From Apostichopus japonicus (taxonomy: Eukaryota > Echinodermata > Holothuroidea > Aspidochirotida > Stichopodidae): 64,000 nt of DNA. The position numbers were made by a program, and so were the translations under genes. Position 1 is the first letter of the stretch. Each line of letters opens with the position of its first letter. The notes beneath the pieces were generated by a model, which was not told the origin of the DNA, searched no databases, and worked only from the letters and a program-made list of their open reading frames with translations. The DNA lies in the NCBI RefSeq assembly GCF_037975245.1, contig NC_092582.1, positions 13,266,077-13,330,076 of the forward strand. The letters run 5' to 3'. Below are positions 15,301-30,300 of this stretch, one piece after another.

Positions 15301-18300
15301 AAATTGAAGAACATCAATATTCATAATTTTATTAATTTTCTCCCCTCATAGGTTGAATGCTTTTTGTATGATGCAGGGACTAATTTCTCCATCTCTGTTA
15401 ATGGAACCAAAGTCAACAAAACTCAGCTTGCAGATTGTGAGAACAATTTTATAACTTTGCTTGTTTTAAGTGTTAAATTTTATTCATTTTATCACATTGT
15501 AAACACCAATTTGAGTAATTTATTTGGAGGGAAACATGAACATATGTTACAATCTGATTACATAATATAAAGGAAATTGGAATTACCCAGTCTGGAGGAA
15601 TATAAAAATTAAAAATTTCATAAAAAATTCAGTCAATGCCTTGAAAATTACATAGTCATAAATAAATAGTCTTGTATTCATTTCTAAACAAAGTGGCTGT
15701 GTTGAAAATAATATATTTTTGCACCAAAAGTGCACTACAAGTAAACAAGATGTTATGTCCAAGTTACAAACTATATATATTTCCCTCCTACTCAGTTTTC
15801 TAGTTTATGAGTTGGATGCATAACATGGATATACCACAATTATGGCATTAGTATTTTTTAAACTTAATACCACAGTTAAATGAACTTTGAAACGTACCTT
15901 CTGTGACAAATAACGTTCAAGCAGCAGATTAAAACTATAACGTGAAAGAAGATTTTTGTTGTTCAGTGTGCAACTTTGACATCACACTGTATATCACAAA
16001 CTATCAGAAGTTAACAATAGTTATATCTCAAACAGGTTAATAGGAATTGAATATGTATTTCACCAGGACACTGAGATAATATTCCACCTGTGTGTAGTCA
16101 AAAGATAACTTCTTCGTGTAATTCTTATAAAAACATGATATAATTATATACAGAATAATAAAAAATAACCTTCATAAATTAAGAAATAATTAAGACCACC
16201 ACTGTCAAATGGTTTTAAGGGAATAGATCTCTAAGTAAGACTTAGTAGTATCTTATTTATATGTGAATGTTACATGACTTTACAGACAAATGCAAAGTTC
16301 GCACATTGAGGAACTCATTTACATAAATTATTTTGTCTTGTATTTCCCTCTCTCAGTGGATTTTGAAGGAAACGATGTCATCATTTCATCGGTAAATGAA
16401 AAAGTAACCAAGGTGAATGTGGTGTACCGACAGATGACAGTAACGGTAGAAGTTGTGATGGAGCTGTTGGATATTCTGATTCAGTTACCACAGGACTTTA
16501 AGGGAAATAGCACAAGAGGTCTCATTGGTGAGTTAAGGTTACTGATATAATGCTATAGTAGTGTAGTATACTACAGCACAGTATAGTATAGTATGTAAAG
16601 TAAAGTATAGTAAATTATTATACACATAATGAATGGTTATGAGTGCAATAGTGCAAATATTTCATGAGTTGAAAGATGGAATGTTCCATTCAACGAGGCG
16701 CAGCAGAGTTGAATGGAACAAATTACATCTTTCAACGAATGAAATATTTGCACTATTGCACGAATGGAAACCATTCATTATTTGTTTTATACAACACCTT
16801 CAAATTTGGATATGATTGGATGTAAAATGCACTCATGCAACAGATTGTTTTGAACAGACAGGTTTCTCTGCTCTCTTACCATTGAAAAAAGTGCTACCAA
16901 AAAAGTATAACCCATGGTTCTATTTCATGGAGTGCAATAGAGCGGATTTTTCATGCAATCGACGAGCAATTGACCAATCAAATGGCCGGAATATAATTAG
17001 GTGTTGTATAAAGTTTAATATAGTATAGTAGAGTACAGTACAAAAAAGTGTTTGAAGACTAACGCAAAAAGAAACGTCTAACTCCGGTAATCTGACGTAG
17101 TGTCGAATGAAGTGTAACAGAAGTGTTAGACAATACCATCGAACCCAGAAAATACGCACACAGCTTGCTACCTTCGGTAATTAGACACTAGTGTACAGTC
17201 AGTACATACAGCTGTGGTCAATACCCACAGCACAGTGTACAAACGATACAGCGATGGACATCTCAGGTCCAGCTAAACATAACAAGGTATCACGTTTCAC
17301 TACTGTCTGCATTTTGTAGCGACAAGCAGAAAACTTCACTTGCAAGCAACGGAAAGTTAACTTTTTCAGAGCGCGGCTTCTTTAAAGTAAATTATGGTAC
17401 AGAATAGTATAGTAAATTATAGAATAGTGGAATGTATTATAGTAGAGTGTAGTTTACTACAGTGTAGTATAGTGTAGAAAAGAATAGCCCAGTACATTAT
17501 GGCATAGCACTAGGACAGGACAGTGGTGCTTTGTTTATTAGTATTTTGTATGATTAACTGTGTCAAATAAATGCAAATAAAGGGTGAAAATACAAGTAAA
17601 ATACATATTGGTATTAATCACATCATTATGCACATAGCCAATTGGACAAGTTTTCACTTACACTTGATTCTTTGAAATGAAACTTGACTCTAGTCAATCT
17701 AATGACCAATATTTATATGGCAGTTAGATATTACGAATGAGACTGTAAAAGATTATATGAAATCTAAAGCAGGTTTCAAAGGTAAATTGGAGGTCCATCC
17801 AGATGCAGTTCCCGATGCAAGTCGGTGGATATATTCTTCTTTCATTGTGAATAAATAATATCTCATCAAGGGTTTTATTTTTGTTGTTGTGTGCTCTAGG
17901 CGTCTGGAATGGTAATACCTCTGATGATTTTACATTCCCGAATGGCACGTTACTCTCTGCGAGTGGTCCGAATGGAGAATTTATGGAGCAAGACTTTTTC
18001 ACTTTTGGTGAATTATGTAAGTATATCAAGTTAACAGATCAACTTTCAAGATCATTTTGATGGTTTGCAATTCCAATATGACTAAGTCCTCCTTCTATTT
18101 GTTTGTTCATATTAACACTAAGCTGCTGCACTGTCTGTTCTGACTATAACCAGGTACCTGGAACGAACCAGGTACCTGGAACGAACCAGGTACCTGGAAC
18201 GATGTAGTAATTGCTTCCTCGTGTCGGGTTACATTTGTTTAAGCTGTGCAGCTTTACTCTCGACACTGACACCTGCCAGTTGGGCAAAATATTATTTGTC

Positions 18301-21300
18301 GAGTTCCCCCGACTTAAGCTGAAGAGATTCTAAGCGATGCAAATTAAAACTGGCAAAATTATGATCAGTGTTAGTCACTATTTAACCCCTCAGCCAAAAT
18401 GTTTTGCATGTTATCTACTGATTCCGGAAACAAGAGTTGCCCAGTTTTGTTTTGGAAGGATCGAACTGCACAGATAACTCAAAGGATCCATGTCCATATA
18501 ATGACTGCCAGTGTTAAATATGGACATCTGGCCCTCGTTAAAACATTCATGTTATCATATCTGCATTGTTAGACATGGCATTGTTGATCCATAAAACACA
18601 GAGTTATGTAAATTTTAAAAAACAAACTTTGAAAGAATCTAAGATGGCAAATTAAATTAAATATTTCTGGTTACTGTTTCTCTTCATTAAATTAGTCGCT
18701 ATGTTTTAAATTCTTCTCTACAGGGAAAGTAAGCGCGGAGAATTCATTCTTTACTTCTGCGGGATCACGTAAACGACGTGCTCTGACAGATGAAGTAGAA
18801 TACACACCTCTATTTTTACCCAATCTCATCTCCGATTATGAGTCAAACGATCCTTCATTCCTTGCGTCTGCTCGGGAAACCTGTGAGGATAACAGTCAGT
18901 GTCTGTTTGACACCCTCGCATCTGAGAACCAAGCTCTTGGATCTGCCACTAAAAACACCGAAGAAACCAATCAAGCAGCAGAGATGATGCTTCGTGAGTG
19001 CTTGATTGTTTTAATTAATATTCATCCATTCATTCATTCATTCAACACAGAAGAATACTAAATATAACTGTAGGAAGGGCAAATAGGATAATTCTAACTA
19101 AGAACAAGTTTAGCAAATAATAATAATATAATTTGCATGCCAAAATAGAAATTGCATAATAATAATAATAATATACATTACAACCAATTACAATAAGGTA
19201 ATTTGCATACAATTTGTATACCAATATATAATTTACGATTATCTTTAATTTGCATATATTATTTTAATATTTCATCGCATATATCGCATATATATTGCAT
19301 CAATTCAATTATTTCATCATGGTAGATGCTGCTCTTAACTTTTGCTTTTTTTATTCTATTCTTAAGTTTTTTTTCTCTCTTTTTTCTTTTTGGGGGAGTC
19401 TCCTACTTTGTTAAGCCTTGCAGGCTTTATAGGAGACTTCCTGTCACATTGTAAATTGTGATAAAACAAACAAATATACAAATTGCTTGGGTTTTGATTT
19501 GGAGGAAGGTATCATAGATTTTGCATCAGTTAGGCATCTGGCAACGATATCATTGTTGTCCGATAAGACTAGTCAAGAAGCAAAATCAGGAATTGTCTTA
19601 GAAAATGAAGCACTTAAGTGGAATGAGCAATTTGAAATTTGAGAATGAACCAGCACTGCTTCTTTTTCCTTTTGCCAGCCCCCCTAAAAAAATAGTAATA
19701 AAAAATGTTATTTTCTTTTGGGCTGAAAACTCTAACAGTGAAGTAGTCCTAAATGTTGGGTGATATACATATGAAGATCTATAATTTAGAATAATGATAA
19801 GTAATAATAACATTTTCATATTTGTAATACTTTAAAGGAGGTATCTATCAATATGATAGCATATTTCAGTTGGATGTTTTCTACTCCAAAATTGGTGTCT
19901 TGGAAGAAATAGATTGAAAAACCAAAATGGCCCAAAAATTCATCAAAATATAAAACCCCATCTGATTAGTGATTTTCAAACAAATGTAGTAGAATTAGTG
20001 CATATGTCTATTTCTTAGCATTCCATCACTGTATATGCTGTTGTTCCTATCAAATGTTATTTTGTTCATTACATTTGCTTATACTTTATCTCTTTCAGAA
20101 AATTTCCCACCCAATATTACAGCAGAGTCCACTATCGTGGCCACAGTTGGAGAACTATTTTACTATCAGGTGATGGCCGTAGACCCCGAAGGTGGAAATG
20201 TATCCTATTCCCTCGAGTTTGAAAACATCACCGCTAATATCAGCTCTGGTGAGTGGTGCATTATTATAGCTATATATAGGCGGATGATGTCATGTCTATC
20301 AAACATATTTTTTATAAGTGCAATTAAAGCGGACGCAATCATTCATATCGATCTGAAATAAAATTACAATTTGCGCAAATAATAATAATAAATGAGACTT
20401 ATATAGCGCCAAATCAGTAGACAAAAGCCACTGCTCACGGCGCTTTACAAAGAAAACAGATTAATTTACAAAAGAACAAGTGAAAAGATGGGTCTTAAGT
20501 AGACTTTTGAATGTAGAAAGTTTAGAGCATGTTCGAATGTGATCTGGTAAATTGTTCCAGAGATAAGAGCCAGAGTATTCGAAGCTTCTGTAACCAAATG
20601 AAGAGGAGAACATTCAGTGTATTAAAAAAAAAAATTAAAATATTAGAAAAAACAGAGAATGGAACTGAAGATTCTGGGATATATTTGGAGTGAATGGAGG
20701 AATATAATTTCAAGAAAGAAGGCAATATTTTGTGGGTTCTTCTAGTCCTTGAATGGCTGCAATTGGAAAAAGGAGAAATGGCTACAAAAAGCTGTTTTGC
20801 AAATAGAGGGATATGAACTAATAGAATGAAGATGACAGTGTGCACAGAGGCCCTTCGACTTTAGGGCCACCTAGACACTTTCCTTATTAGCTTACCTGAT
20901 AATCTGGCAGTGTCTAGAAACCATGCATGCCGTTGCAAACCGTTGAGAACATCTTGCAAGTTCTCACTGAAACTTCATCCCACTTAACATGGTAATTCAG
21001 CTGGAAATTTCTTTATATGTATGTATGTATGTATTTTAGATCCTCCTGCAAGCAGGAACGTGCGAAGAAGCCATCTTTGGCTTATCAAAGCTGCAAGCTG
21101 ACCGAAGTCAGTCTCTTAGATCATATTTAACGTCATGATTATGAATTGTCACAATTGTCAACAACTCTGTAACTGGACGACATACATTAATCTTAGAGTG
21201 ACTCGAACTCGGGACCTTATAATTGAAAGGCACCGGCCTTAACCACTGTGCTAACACTCCCTATATATGATTATTTTATATATATGGTTTTTATTTTATA

Positions 21301-24300
21301 TTATTTCTCTCCTTCTTAAACATCACCAGATGGTCTTGTAGTCTGGAACCCTGTCAGTACTGACCAGATCTCTTTGGTGGTTCAGGCTAGTGATGGAGAA
21401 GCCTTATCAGCAGTCCAGCCTACTGTCATACTATGTAACTGCCAGAATAATGGTACCTGCCAACAAAACACGTACACTCAAGAATCAAATATTCTTACAA
21501 ATAAATTTGCAGTAAGTTTGACATTTTAACTTTTTGGAAAACGTCCTCATCGTCTAGGACGGGATGAATTTACTTCCGAAGAAGGAACTTTTTACACCCA
21601 GTATGAGTCAGCAGATTAAATAATATGCATGTATTTATGTATGTATGTATTTTAGATTCTCCTGCAAGCAGGAACTCGCCAAGAAGCCATCATTGGCTTA
21701 TCAAAGCCGCAAGCTGACCGAAGTCAGTCTCTTAGATTCATATTTAACGTCCATGATTATGAATTGTCAATTGTCAACAACTCTGTAACTGGTCGACATA
21801 CATTAATCTTGGAGTGACTCGAACTCGGGACCTTATGATTGGAAGGCACCCTTTTTAACCACTGAGCTAACACTCCACAATATATGATTGAGATCAGAAT
21901 ACATTAACCTCAGAGAGGAAACTCTTAAAAATCTGACTAATAATAAATAATCTGTGGCTTTGATTTCAAATGTTTCTTCTAGAGATTTACTTGGATTGCC
22001 TTCTATATTAGCTAAATGATCTCATTCCACATGAATCTGCCAGCTTTTAGAACTGCATAATTTGTGTTTCAATAACCTGCTTTGCAAGAAAATACTTGGA
22101 AACAGTAATTTCTTTAAAATTATTCAGTCAGTCAGTATATTAACGAATCAGTTCGTTCATCAGTCAGTTAGTTTCTCTTTTAGAATCAACTCTGACAGGT
22201 TCTCCAATAACTCTTTACGAATATACCAAATGAAACTTTGTTCGTGTTTTGGACAAAGCACCAGAGGGTCCCGAATTTTGTACTAGATTTACTACATATG
22301 TGCAGTTTGGTGAGTAGGGTGTTCAAGCATAATGCCTTAGGGTCGGTATACCAGTGTATCAATACTTCTTTGTGAGCCAGATGCAAATCTTTAGCAGGTC
22401 GGATTTGGCCTGTGTACCATCTATATCGAGGACCCCTGATTCTCTCATTCTCTCTTTAGGTGGCAACCTGTCTCTGTCCTGATGCCTGGTCAGGAGATTT
22501 CTGTGACAATGACTTTGATGCTTGCATAGAAGACCCTTGCTTTCCAGGAGTTACATGCTTTGATAATGTAGCCCCACTCACAGGGAATAGGTGTGGTGAT
22601 GGGACTTGTCCAGAGGGTCTTGTAGGCGATGGATTTAAATGTTTTGGTAAGTCTGTAAGAAACTCATGCGAATTGTTATTGTGATGGTATAGATCCACAG
22701 ATAGGATATAGTGATGGGATACTGTAGACCCACTGTTAGCATATAGGTGTGGTGGTGGGATATTGTTGACCCACTGATAGGATAAAGGTGTGGTGGTGGG
22801 ATACTATAGACCCACTGATTGGATATAGGTATGGTGATGGGATAATGTAGATCCACTTTTAGCATATAGGTGTGGTGGTGTGATACTGTAGACCTACTGA
22901 TAGGATATCGGTGTGGTGGTGGGATACTGTATACCCACTGATAAAAGGATGATGTTGGTGGGATATACTGTAGACTCTGAGAAGAGATGGTGTGGTAGTG
23001 GGATTAGAGACCCACAGATTAGATGTTCTTCTGGTGGTGGGATACAGTTAACCCACTGACAAGCGACGATGATGGTGGAATATACTGTAGACTGTATGAA
23101 ATCAACTGATGTGGTGATATGGGATAATAGACCCACAAATCAGATTTAGTGATGGTGCACACCTACTGGGAAATCTGTGAAGATTTACTGGACTAGAAAA
23201 AATAACACTTTTGTGTTTTAAGGTTTCTATGAAAAGTCATTCTTCCTCTGTACTCACTAATCTCTTACTTTGCCGCTTCTTGCAGACCTGGATGAATGTG
23301 TTGCCTACGCTAACAGAAGCGAAGAAGATGGGGGCCCGGCCTGCTCTCAGATCTGTGAGAACACCCTGAATGGATTCACATGTAGTTGTCTGGATGGATA
23401 CAACCTACATCCTGACATGTATCAGTGTATAGGTACGTTATCCTAAAACAATCCTCATCTTTTTTTGCATTATTTTGTTTTATTCAAGTTAAAAAAAAAA
23501 AAAACCTGCTGCTTATGTGATTGTCATCCTTGTATTTCTTTTTATGAGATTTACTCTGTCTTACATGAATTATAAAGTGCTTGGGTATAGCCTGATACCG
23601 CCAGTCTTGAACACTGCTGAAAATTTTGGACAGGCTTGTGTTTCTTTGCTTGCACCAGGGGGTTATTGTGGATGTTTTGGTCTCATTATTTATGACTCAG
23701 TTTGGTTGAGTGTAACTCAATTGTTGGAAACAAGAGAATTCCTGTGCATGGTCAGTTCTAGCATCATCCTTTGAAGCACTATTCATGAGATGATTGTGAA
23801 TGATAACCGCTGCATATCAAGGTTATTCTGAAAATTATGATGCAGGCAGGTCAGGACCAATATTTAGTGCTCTAATTTATCTATCCTCTCCCCAATCTGC
23901 ATCCCTCCCCTACCCTCAATATCTAACCTTCTCATGAAGCTAAGTAATGGTCTTAGTCATGTACTAAGTAATGTCTCATGTAGTAAGTATCAATCTAAGT
24001 AATGTACTAAGTAATGTCTCATGTACTAAGTAATGGTCTAAGTAATATCTAACGTACTGAGTAATGGTCTAAGTAATGTCTCATGCACTATGCAATGGTA
24101 TTATGCTATATCCTGAATATTAATTTAAAATTTGAATAGGATCAAAATTCTAGATATAAAATTGCGACCAGTTTCTTGAAACGATCCACCGGTTTATTTT
24201 CATCTGTTCCAGATATAAATGAGTGTGAGTTACAGACTGATGAATGCTCAGAGAATGCAGTCTGTAGTAATTCTCCAGGATCTTATAACTGTACATGCCT

Positions 24301-27300
24301 GGACGGTTACCGTGATGTCAACAATGATGGAAGGCTTTGTGAAGGTAAGATCACATCCATGACTGCCTGACAAGAAAGGAATTGAGCCGGAGGATGAGTA
24401 GGAGGGGGGAGGGAGGGGGGTAGGGGTAGAGGTGTGAGATGAGCTTTGATGTCCTTGCTGGATGTAAGTTCAGTCTTTTCAAGCTGATAATAACATGGAA
24501 TGTATTGTTGTTAATATATTGTTTTTTGTAACAGAGCTGCAATATCGTGTTCACTTTTCTTTGTTTCAGATATCAACGAGTGTCTGAGAGTACCATATGT
24601 CTGTGACCCCAGAGCTACCTGTGTCAATAATGATGGTAGCTATGTGTGTACCTGCTCAGATGGGACTGATGGGGATGGCAGCTCCTGCATTGGTGAGGAA
24701 ATCTCTTCTCCATGTTACGTTAATCTACTACTCCTACAGTTTCCATTAATACAAAACCCCAAAACATAGAACAAAATATAAATCAGTAGATACAAATAAT
24801 ATAGATCCATTTTCATGAGTCACTTTCAATTTGAACATTTCTGATCTGGTGAAGTTTTGTTTGTCATATTTCCATCCAGTTGAAATCAGTTTTACCTCCT
24901 CTCCAGATATTGACGAGTGGTCTCAAATTCACCAATGTTGATTTTGTCTCATAACCATCAGATATTGACGAATGCTCTCGCAACACAGACAACTGCGACA
25001 CTAACGCAGACTGTAACAACATTGAGGGTTCCTTTACGTGTAGCTGTCAGTCAGGCTGGGAGGGAGATGGAGTCAACTGTACCAACGTAGATGAATGTTT
25101 GGATATCAGCCTACGTGAATGTCATCCCAGGGCTTTATGCATGGACACCCAAGGCAGCTACATCTGTTTCTGTCCTGCTGGTAACATTGGCGATGGAGTA
25201 GAATGTGATGGTAAAGCTTGTTTTTCTTTATTTTAATTTTTTTGTTCGTTTTTTTATTTCTTTGCAGAATAGATTGCTTTGTGTTGTGAGAGATCTTTGC
25301 ATCCTCTCGGATTTGTTTATTTTCTCTTTTGAAATGCAGAAGAAATAATGTTGGATAATACCAGCTACCAATAAATTTATTCAACCTTCAAGGCCATCAT
25401 TAGCTGTTTATATAGACTAAATATAAATATCTATTAATTAACTAATTAATTACTTGCACAATACGAGAAAAAGGAAGCATGAGAAGGGATAGAAATGGGT
25501 GGATTGTCTGAAGTGGTCAGATGAGTTGCATAGTAGGAAGTATAGCCCTCAATTTTTCTTGTTCAATCGATGGCGCTAGATTTAGCAGTGACTAAGAACA
25601 TGCATGTTATTGCTGTCCTGCTTTTATTTATATTCCTTTCACATTTCAATTCTAAAACTTTTTCACTTTGTTTCCATTATGAGCGTGCTTTATAACTGTG
25701 ATGATTACTTTGTTTTCCCGGAATTAACTTTCAGATATCGATGAATGTGAGCTCAACATGGATGACTGTGGCATGGATGGCTCTACAATGTGTGTTAATA
25801 CCATTGGCTCATTCATATGTGTTTGTAGCGATGGATATACTGAGAATGGTACCTTCTGTAGAGGTAAGAAATATTCCATTATAGACTAGTGCACAATGTA
25901 GATAAAATGAATGTTTTTATTCATTTACTCCCACCATTAAATATTACTCACACTTTGCTTTGGTATCACAACAAACTTTAGGGCCACTCATTTTAGTCTT
26001 TTTGACTTATCTGTGGGAAATAAAGAATTGCATTTAATTTACTGATAGACTAGATGTATACACAACTTTTAGAAAGTGGCTTCAAAATTGTATGAAATGT
26101 ATTAAAACAGGATTTTGCTTTGACTTGAGATTGCTTTGCTTATTACAATGAATTCTTTGTTAAGAGTTTGTTATGCAGGAGAAGTTTCAACCTATGGATT
26201 TAGGAATACAAACATGCTCTGTATATGTACGTAATAAAGAAATGAAGTAATAATAATAATTTTAAATAATTTTAAAGTTTGATTGTCATACCATTTTCTC
26301 CCTAATTATTCCATTGTCTTGTGTATTTATTGTCTTGTGTATGTTTTTATTCCATTTCGTTTGTCATTTTGTTTCTGATTAAGATGATCCTGCTAGGAAT
26401 GATACCCCAGGCACCAATCTTACCCATTTTATGAGTAGAAAAGTCCGCTTCTATAACAGCCATGTTCTTTTGTACTTTCTTATCACATTAACTCTAATAT
26501 CGGAAATGGATTAGAATGTCAAAAAAACAAAAACATCCTTCACATGAACAAATTAAGAAACTTTCTGCTTAATCCTAAGAAACTTTAGATAAACCTTACT
26601 TCCTCCAATTTACGTTTTATTTCTCTTTTCTCCATTTTTACATCATTTTATTCTGTTGTTTGCTTGGCCGATTTGTCCCTCTGTTTTTCTACAATGGATC
26701 AGCAACTTACATGAGCTTGGACTCAGATTATCCACTCATTTTACAGATTATGAAATGTTTCACATCCACATACAGTAAATTTAATAAGGCTAAGTGTCTT
26801 ATAACCTTGTTTAAATATGATTGTCAATAATTTATTGATTTATTCTGATTTTGCTTTGACTACTTCATTCCTTGTATTACTACTCTGTATGTATCACATA
26901 TTTTAACTTCTTACGATTTTGTTGTGGTCCCATGTAAAGTGCTTTGAGATATTCTTTTATGTAAAGCACTTTTATAAATAAATAGTATTTTATCAACTAG
27001 TACAGCTTGGAGTGACATATTGATTTATTTTTCTTTGTGTTATTTGTAAATTTACGCAAAACTCTTTCCATTCAAACATCCCTTGTAGGTGCATCCCATC
27101 CGATTCCAGTCTGTCACAGAAACTCCCTCACACTTTCCAAGTTTCTTTATTTTTTTCAATCCCACAGATATTGATGAATGCAGTTTAGTCAATGGAACAA
27201 CATGTTCCGATAATGCAGACTGCATGAACACTTTCGGTAGCTATATGTGTACATGTCAATACGGTTACACCGGTAATGGCATATCTTGTCTTGGTAAGTA

Positions 27301-30300
27301 CTAGTATGTGCTCAAATATTGATCCAGAAAACCAAAAGACATTTCCGAAACCAAAATATTTAGTAATGATTCTGAATTATCTTCAAAGAAAGTATGTATA
27401 GAGAGAAAGAATAAAGAGATATATTTGAAGGAAAAAAACCAACTGTCTGAGTCTCACTTGGGAAATTAAAACTAATTGAAATTATCGAAAGTACCTCCCC
27501 CTCCCCCCCCCCCCCTCCATCACTTTATGGATGTCTCCTTGTGATCAATGTCAAATATTAATCCAGAAAACCAAAAGACACTTCAAAACCAAAATATTTA
27601 GTAATGATTCTGAATTATCTTCAAAGAATGTATGTATAGAGAGAAAGAATTAAGGGATAAATTTGAGGAAAATAAAATCAACATTCTGAGTCTCACTTGG
27701 GAAATTAAAACTAATGGAACTTATAAGTAACTCCCCCTCCCCACCCCCGTCTATCACTTTATGGATGTCTCCTTGTGATCCATGTCAAAAGTAGGAGGCT
27801 GAGGGGGCTGAAGCCTGATCACTGCTGCCAGTATGCAGTCTGATTCATCATTACGGAGCAGGATCTTGCAGCTGCTGCAGCGAGTTTTCTTTCTTGAGAC
27901 GATGCCTTAGCTGCTTTATTAGTAAACTTCTCTGTAATGTTGTATGTATGTATGTATTTTAGATCCTCCTGCAAGCAGGAACTGGCGAAGAAGCCATCAT
28001 TGGCTTATCAAAGCCGCAAGCTGACCGAAGTCAGTCTCTTAGATTCATATTTAACGTCCATGATTATGAATTGTCAATTGTCAACAACTCTGTAACTGGA
28101 CGACATACATTAATCTTGGTGTGACTCGAACTCGGGACCTTATGATTTAAAGGCACAGGCGATAACCGGCTTTCAAATCGGCGTTAACCGGCGTTAAATG
28201 GCATTCTTAATGTTGCTGCCAATGTTTTCTATGTGTGTCACATCTCTGTATTATTGAGCACAGAATAGTAGGAATGTAGGGCATTTACAAAATGGAGCAT
28301 AAAGTGATTTTTAAGTCTTATTTCAGGTGTGAATCTGTCATGTGTTATCTGCATTTGAGAGTGCATATGATGTTGTATATATCAGCAACCTTGTATACAT
28401 TGTAGCTCGCTTGTTAAAATATGTTTAATTATAACTCATCAACAGATATCGACGAATGCATGAGTGGTAACGACTGCGATACAGTGAGAGGGACCTGTAC
28501 TAACTTAATGGGATCTTATACCTGTACATGTAATGTCGGTTACCAAGGTGATGGTAGAAACTGCACTGGTAAGTTGATGTTGTATTTGGTTATGTAAGTT
28601 AGGTATTGCCCCAGGCTGTCACTACTAGAAATGGAAGGGTTATCTGAGGTTCGCTCCCTCTTAGGGCTGGAAAGTTCAGTTGCTAGGGAGAGGCATATCT
28701 TTGAAATAGTTTAGACAATTTCTTGAATACTAAATTTTCTTGTTATTCCTTGCCTTATATCTATCTCTTGTAACTTGATGTGATTTACGGTTATGTATTT
28801 TATCAATGAATTTACTTTGATTTACATCGGGATATCCATTTGGGGTACATCAAGGATTTTGATGGTCCTTGAAAAGCAAAGTACATACTAGAGAACTTAA
28901 AGCTAGTCTTGGAATGACATCACAGAGCCTGTATTTATTGCTTGATTAGTTCGCTTTTACGTTTAATTCGATCTGAAAAGAAATTAAGTAGGATAACACT
29001 GATGCAAATGGTGACATTACATCTACTGCAGTGTGTAAAATGGTTACTATGAGATTCTGTATTAGTTCTCCCTTCTTCTTTTAAAGGAGGAGAGGGAGGG
29101 GATGGGGAGGGGAGGGAAAGAGAGCCTCACATAACTTTGTTATTAGTCAGAGATGATTCTTAAGTTCTATAACTCCTTTAAGATTTTACTTGTCTATGCC
29201 TCACAGATTTGAATGAGTGTAACGTTAGCAACGACTGCGATTCCATCTGCAACAACATAGATGGCACTTTCTTTTGCTCTTGTGAGCAAGGATACAGTCT
29301 GAATCCTAGTCTACCAAGCCAATGTCTAGGTACGAGAGCTTTTACACTTTCACTTTTACCAATGAATTTTTATAACCATTTAATTCGAAAACACTTATTT
29401 TCGGGTATTCCATATTTTTCTCAGTGTGATGTTATTTGAATCTATTTAATTGTGTACCATCAGTTTATATGCTTCAGTGAAGAATGGGTATGGAAGGGTA
29501 GGTGAAGGTTTAGACAGGTTTCTTTGAAAAGACATGAAAATGTTCTTCTTTTATTAGCCATGAATAAACTTTCCTCTGGACAAAGAAACAACTGTTTTTT
29601 TCTATAGCTACTTCTATTGGAACTGTTTACATGCAATTGTGTACAATGCCAAAGATGAACAACTTCAAGTATTCCATAATGATACTGACTTCTGTTAAGA
29701 TCGCTAATTTTTCCACAAATTATCAACAAAGCTCAAAGGATGGTGTCAACAACGATAACAGAAAATTTGAGGGACACGTTGATTTGAGATTTTACAGGAT
29801 AATGCGGGTGTCATATTAATGAACAATAGATTCATCATCACAAGCGTCTTTCTTTCTGCTTTACATTACAGATATTGATGAGTGTGCCCTCAGTATTGAT
29901 AATTGTACTCAAGGCTGTAACAATACTGATGGTAGCTATAGTTGTTATTGCTATGATGGATTCATTCTAGAAGGAGATGTGGACTGCATAGGTAAGCATA
30001 AAATTTCTGTTTTCTTTAAGGTTATATCAGCTCAGACACGGATAGAGGAGGAGCATTTGTTTCATCGGGTAGAGGCAGGATGCTTGTCTAAATAAAAACA
30101 GGACAGTATCAACATCTCTGAGTTGTACACAATTGCCTTAATTTTACACTTCTTGCTCCCAAGAAAATCCATTGCTTTTAGTTGAGTAAATGACTGTTAT
30201 TCCTGAGGTCGGTAATTTGTATCACCATCCAGCCAAACTTTCTTTTCCCTTTAAAGTATCTCTTGTCTCGTCCTACCCTCCTCCACACTCTCCACAGCCT

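Larger units (their letters stand above)
16551..17520. repeat. TAGTA-type microsatellite interrupted by insertions
   Basis: Stretches of AGTATAGTATAGTA lie at 16551-16622, 17020-17042 and 17395-17490. The palindromic element and a reverse MITE M1 copy separate them, suggesting both entered one ancestral microsatellite. Confidence 0.65.
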
